From contig JAGQGA010000219.1 of NCBI GenBank assembly GCA_020432595.1, forward strand, positions 1 to 8,164: 8,164 bases of DNA, written 5' to 3'. Shown piece after piece: positions 5,042 through 8,164 of this stretch. The DNA comes from Anaerolineales bacterium. Its GTDB lineage: Bacteria > Chloroflexota > Anaerolineae > Promineifilales > Promineifilaceae. Every line of letters begins with the position of its first letter. Position 1 is the first letter of the stretch. The notes beneath the pieces are model-generated. The model made no database searches and was not told the origin of the DNA. It saw only the letters and a program-made list of their open reading frames with translations. Position numbers and translations under genes: made by a program.

Positions 5042-7780
5042 ATGGCATCCTGGGTTCTTGTCCTTGCTTCCATTATCTATGCCGCCGTTTTGTTTGCCGT
5101 GGCCTATGTGGGCGACCGTTGGGCGGGCACGCGACGAAGGTTAACGAATAACCCAACGGTTTATGCGCTGTCGCTGGCTGTTTATTGCACCACCTGGACA
5201 TTTTATGGCAGTGTGGGGCGGGCGGCGGTGACGGGGGTTGGTTTTTTGCCCATTTATTTGGGGCCGACATTAACGGCCGTTCTCTGGCTCTTCGTCCTCC
5301 GCAAAATGATCCGCATCAGCAAAGTCAACCGCATCACCTCCATCGCCGACTTTGTTGGCTCGCGCTATGGCAAACACGGCGGGTTAAGCGGGCTGGTCAC
5401 AATCATTGCCGTTGTCGGCATCATCCCCTACCTCGCCTTGCAGCTAAAGGCCATCACCACCAGCTTTAGCGTCCTGGCGCAGCCGCTGCCGGTTGCCACC
5501 ACGATTCCCCTTTTTTCCGATACCGCCCTGCTGGTCGCCCTGCTCATGGCCGCCTTTATCATCCTGTTTGGCACCCGCCACCTGGACGCCACCGAGCATG
5601 ATGCCGGGCTGGTGCTGTCCATCGCCTTTGAATCCATCGTCAAGCTGGTGGCGTTTATGGCCGTCGGGTTGTTTGTTACCTATGGCCTCTATGACGGATT
5701 TGGCGATTTGTTTGGGCAAGCAACGGCCGTTTCCCAACTGCGCCCCCTCTTTACCCTCAGCCAGGCTGGTTCCTTTGGTGACTGGGTGTGGCTGATGGGG
5801 CTATCCATGCTCGCCATTATGTTCCTCCCCCGTCAATTCCAGATGGCCGTGCTGGAAAACGTAGACGAACGCCACCTCTTCAAAGCAAGCTGGCTCTTCC
5901 CCCTCTACCTGCTCCTCATCAACATCTTCGTTCTCCCCATCGCTATGGCCGGCGACAGGCTGCTGCCCAACGCCGATGCCGACTTTTTTGTCTTGACGCT
6001 GCCGCTGTCGGTTGGCCAAAACGGTCTGGCACTGCTGGCTTATGTTGGTGGTCTCTCCGCCGCCACCGGCATGTTGATCGTCTCCACCTTTGCCCTCAGC
6101 ACCATGGTCTCCAACGATCTGGTCGTGCCGCTGCTGCTGCGCTGGCCCGCCCTGCGTCTCAACCAGCGCACCGACCTCACCGGCGTGCTGCTGGTCGTCC
6201 GTCGCCTTTCCATCCTCGTCATTCTGCTGCTGGCCTACGGCTACTTTCACGTTGCCGGAGATAGTTCCCTGGTCTCGATTGGCCTCATCTCCTTTGCCGC
6301 CGTCGCCCAATTTGCCCCCGCCATTTTGGGCGGCATCTACTGGAAACAAGGCAATTTGCCGGGGGCAATGACGGGGCTAATCGTTGGCTTTCTCTTCTGG
6401 TTCTACACTCTGCCCCTCCCCTCGCTGGTCGAGCTGGGCGGGCTGCCCGCCAGCTTTGTCAATGATGGCCCCTTTGGCATTGGCTGGCTGCGCCCCTACG
6501 CCCTGTTTGGCGTTGCCGATCTCACGCCGCTCACCCATTCGCTGATGTGGAGCTTGCTGCTCAACGCGGGCTGCTACGTCATCGGCTCGCTACTGACTGA
6601 GCAAACGATTTTGGAACACACCCAGGCCACCCGCTTTGTAGACGTGTTTGAACGCTCCGAAGAGATTGACCGGCTGCAAATGTGGGGCAGTACCATCCCT
6701 TTTGGCACCTTGCGGACGCTGGTGGTGCGCTTTTTGGGCGAACGCCGCACCCGCGACTTTTTGCACAGTTGGCCGGTGGATTGGCACGATGACCACGCCC
6801 TAAACCAGCCAGCCCCGCCTGAACTGGTTAACCAGGTGGAAAAGATGCTGGCCGGGGCGGTGGGGGCGGCATCCGCCCACGTCATCATCGCCTCTGTCAC
6901 CGAACCAACGCTGACCTTTAGCGAGGTGATGAACATGCTCGATGAAACCTCGCAGGTGCTGCGCTACAGCCGTGAACTGGAGCGGCAGTCGCAGGAGTTG
7001 GAGAGCAAAACGGTGGCTTTGCACGAGGCCAACGAACGGCTGAAAGAGCTGGACAAGATGAAAAGCGAGTTTGTCTCCCACGTTACCCACGAACTCCGCA
7101 CGCCCCTGACCTCCATCCGTGCCTTTAGCGAGATTTTGCTCGATAACCCATCGCTGGGGTGGGAGCAACGCGCCCAATTTTTGAAAATTATCATGGATGA
7201 AAGCCAGCGGTTGACGCGGCTGATCAACAACGTGTTGGATTTGTCTAAAATCGAATCGGGCAACGCCGACTGGCTGCTGTCGGATGTGGATATGGGCGAG
7301 GTGGTGCAGGAGTCGGTGGCGGCGGTGGGGCAGCTTTTCCGCGAACGCGCCATTCAGCCAGAGCTAATGCTGCCGCCGGCCGTACCCGTCGTTCGCGCCG
7401 ACCGCGACCGGCTGGTGCAGGTGATGCTCAATTTGCTCTCCAACGCCATTAAATTTAGCCACCCAACGGCCGGCCGCGTTTGGGTCTGTCTGGATGCGGT
7501 AGATGGCATGGTACGGGTGTCGGTGCGGGACAATGGGGAAGGGATTCACCAGGACGACATGGAGGCGGTGTTTGACCGTTTTCGCCAGGTGCGGCGCAAG
7601 CACGACGGCAACCCAACGGGAACCGGGCTGGGCTTGCCCATCAGCCGCCACATTGTGGAGCATTTTGGCGGGCAGCTTTGGGCTGAAAGCAAACCGGGCA
7701 ACGGCGCAACCTTCTATTTTACGCTGCCGCTGCCGGTGGAAGAGGCAGGGCGGCCGCAATTATTGTTGATAGACACCTAA
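5042..7780 (+). CDS. Sodium:solute symporter-histidine kinase fusion (CrbS/CbrA-type sensor)
   Basis: The 912-residue product joins a transporter to a kinase. Residues 1-517 form a sodium:solute symporter domain with about 13 membrane segments and the typical landmarks TTWTFYGSVGRA (50-61), FGTRHLDATEHDAG (176-189), FLPRQFQMAVLENVDE (261-276) and LSTMVSNDLVVPLLLR (352-367). A soluble STAC-like linker (about 519-635) ends in MLDETSQVLRYSREL. A coiled coil (about 640-675) leads directly into the kinase core: H-box SHVTHELRTP with His683, N-box MLNLLSNAIKFS (795-806), DNGEGI (830-835), FDRF (844-847) and GTGLGL (860-865). All catalytic motifs are intact. Unlike CbrA it has no PAS domain between linker and kinase. 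The likely role is to sense a small nutrient through the transporter part and phosphorylate one or both adjacent regulators. The start has GAGAGG five bases upstream. The C-terminal tail RPQLLLIDT extends past the usual end of the ATPase domain. Confidence 0.96.
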   Translation: MASWVLVLASIIYAAVLFAVAYVGDRWAGTRRRLTNNPTVYALSLAVYCTTWTFYGSVGRAAVTGVGFLPIYLGPTLTAVLWLFVLRKMIRISKVNRITSIADFVGSRYGKHGGLSGLVTIIAVVGIIPYLALQLKAITTSFSVLAQPLPVATTIPLFSDTALLVALLMAAFIILFGTRHLDATEHDAGLVLSIAFESIVKLVAFMAVGLFVTYGLYDGFGDLFGQATAVSQLRPLFTLSQAGSFGDWVWLMGLSMLAIMFLPRQFQMAVLENVDERHLFKASWLFPLYLLLINIFVLPIAMAGDRLLPNADADFFVLTLPLSVGQNGLALLAYVGGLSAATGMLIVSTFALSTMVSNDLVVPLLLRWPALRLNQRTDLTGVLLVVRRLSILVILLLAYGYFHVAGDSSLVSIGLISFAAVAQFAPAILGGIYWKQGNLPGAMTGLIVGFLFWFYTLPLPSLVELGGLPASFVNDGPFGIGWLRPYALFGVADLTPLTHSLMWSLLLNAGCYVIGSLLTEQTILEHTQATRFVDVFERSEEIDRLQMWGSTIPFGTLRTLVVRFLGERRTRDFLHSWPVDWHDDHALNQPAPPELVNQVEKMLAGAVGAASAHVIIASVTEPTLTFSEVMNMLDETSQVLRYSRELERQSQELESKTVALHEANERLKELDKMKSEFVSHVTHELRTPLTSIRAFSEILLDNPSLGWEQRAQFLKIIMDESQRLTRLINNVLDLSKIESGNADWLLSDVDMGEVVQESVAAVGQLFRERAIQPELMLPPAVPVVRADRDRLVQVMLNLLSNAIKFSHPTAGRVWVCLDAVDGMVRVSVRDNGEGIHQDDMEAVFDRFRQVRRKHDGNPTGTGLGLPISRHIVEHFGGQLWAESKPGNGATFYFTLPLPVEEAGRPQLLLIDT

Positions 7781-7786
7781 AAGACG

Positions 7787-7847
7787 TGTCACCCCCGCGA
7801 AAGCGGGGGTCTATAGGGCATGGATTCCCGCTTTCGCGGGAATGACA
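7787..7847. repeat. Double-hairpin repeat element (two inverted 27-base units)
   Basis: Two related units lie in opposite orientation, with the outer ends TGTCA (7787-7791) and TGACA (7843-7847). The left unit folds as an 8-bp stem ACCCCCGC/GCGGGGGT with a GAAA loop (7791-7810). The right unit folds as ATTCCCGC/GCGGGAAT (7824-7843), with GAAA on the opposite strand. Between the units the two differing stem pairs changed on both sides (CC/GG against TT/AA), so pairing is kept. The core, in which CCCGCGAAAGCGGG flanked by ATT/AAT is followed by GACA, resembles palindromic repeats dispersed in many bacterial genomes. It sits just after the kinase stop and before the next regulator, where it could stabilise or attenuate the operon message. 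No T tract follows. Confidence 0.88.
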
Positions 7848-7860
7848 GGGGCATTTCAAC

Positions 7861-7892
7861 AACAACTCCGTATACCCGAAGAGGGGGTTGTT
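7861..7892 (+). promoter_or_regulatory. Stem overlapping the ribosome site of the downstream regulator
   Basis: AACAACTCC (7861-7869) can pair with GGGGTTGTT (7884-7892) over nine positions, including one U-G pair, with a 14-base loop. The second arm overlaps the purine-rich ribosome site (GAGGGGG, 7881-7887) and ends one base before the ATG at 7894. Folding would partly hide the initiation site. A short alternative stem ACCC/GGGT (7874-7888) competes with it. Confidence 0.4.
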
Positions 7893-7893
7893 T

Positions 7894-8164
7894 ATGGGTA
7901 AAGATGTTTTAATCGTAGATGATGAACCCAACATCGTGATCTCGCTGCAATTTTTGATGCAGCAGGCGGGTTTTGTGGTGCGGCTGGCGGCCGACGGGGT
8001 GGCGGCGCTGGCACTGATTGCCGAACGGCCGCCTGATTTAGTGCTGCTTGACATCATGCTGCCCCGGCTGGACGGGTGGGAAGTGTGCCGCCGCATTCGG
8101 GCAAACCCGGCGTGGCAGCCGATGAAGGTGCTGCTGCTGACGGCCAAGGGGCGGGATGTGGATG
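7894..8164 (+). CDS. Response regulator receiver domain, N-terminal part (runs off right edge)
   Basis: Ninety codons are visible from the ATG at 7894 with no stop before the window edge. The sequence is a clear receiver domain: acidic pocket Asp9-Asp10 in VLIVDDEPN, phosphorylated Asp53 in LVLLDIMLP, and switch Thr83 in LLLTAKG. The conserved Lys and any output domain lie beyond the edge, so this may be a stand-alone CheY-like protein or the start of a longer regulator. It is on the same strand 113 bases after the sensor kinase, making it a second candidate phosphorylation partner of that kinase. The start is preceded by GAGGGGG (7881-7887) at a suitable distance, although this site lies partly in a possible stem. 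Confidence 0.93.
   Translation, partial: MGKDVLIVDDEPNIVISLQFLMQQAGFVVRLAADGVAALALIAERPPDLVLLDIMLPRLDGWEVCRRIRANPAWQPMKVLLLTAKGRDVD

Noticed and set aside
5801..6349. Minus-strand frame of 182 codons opposite the symporter domain
   Set aside because: It is a Gln/Gly/Asp-rich mirror of hydrophobic membrane codons, a typical antisense artefact.
7787..7847. Classical intrinsic terminator after the kinase
   Set aside because: The stems are strong but neither is followed by a T tract on either strand, so plain rho-independent termination is not supported.

Overview
The window is about 8.2 kb of fairly GC-rich bacterial DNA with long, densely packed genes and short intergenic gaps. Nothing in it fixes the species. 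The mix of genes, and many copies of the palindrome AACGGCCGTT, fit a filamentous or environmental Chloroflexota (Anaerolineae/Ardenticatenia-like) best. That placement is an inference with modest confidence.

The left part (1-3318) is read entirely on the minus strand. In transcription order it holds a FAD-dependent oxidoreductase (3318-2104), a 4-coumarate/fatty-acyl-CoA-ligase-type AMP-forming enzyme (2023-440), and the first 85 codons of a secreted lipoprotein that runs off the left edge (256-1). Both gaps flanking the ligase gene hold an imperfect inverted-repeat element built from short tandem units, CACAGAG-type at 296-403 and GGAGATT-type at 2045-2088.

From 3319 to 3524 lies a divergent promoter region. 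Predicted sigma70-type promoters for the oxidoreductase (minus) and for a chloramphenicol-phosphotransferase-like kinase (plus) overlap at their -35 boxes. One AACGGCCGTT copy fills much of the spacer of the plus-strand promoter.

The right part (3525-8164) is read on the plus strand. After the small kinase comes a signalling cluster: a NarL/LuxR-type response regulator (probably leaderless, starting at 4160), a 64-residue two-helix membrane protein, and a 912-residue sensor kinase whose N-terminal half is a sodium:solute symporter. A 61-bp double-hairpin repeat follows, and then a second, receiver-type response regulator cut by the right edge. The order LuxR regulator then symporter-kinase resembles the CrbS/CrbR (Vibrio) and MxtR/ErdR (Pseudomonas) systems that control acetate and other carboxylate use. 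The kinase also shares its transporter and STAC regions with CbrA. The likely job is to sense a small nutrient during uptake or binding and to switch metabolic genes; the ligand cannot be read from the sequence. The acyl-CoA ligase nearby is a plausible but unproven target.

The most notable non-gene signals are the nine perfect AACGGCCGTT palindromes (all eight coding copies are in one reading phase, encoding Thr-Ala-Val), the double hairpin with compensatory stem changes at 7787-7847, and the helically phased repeats at 296-403.
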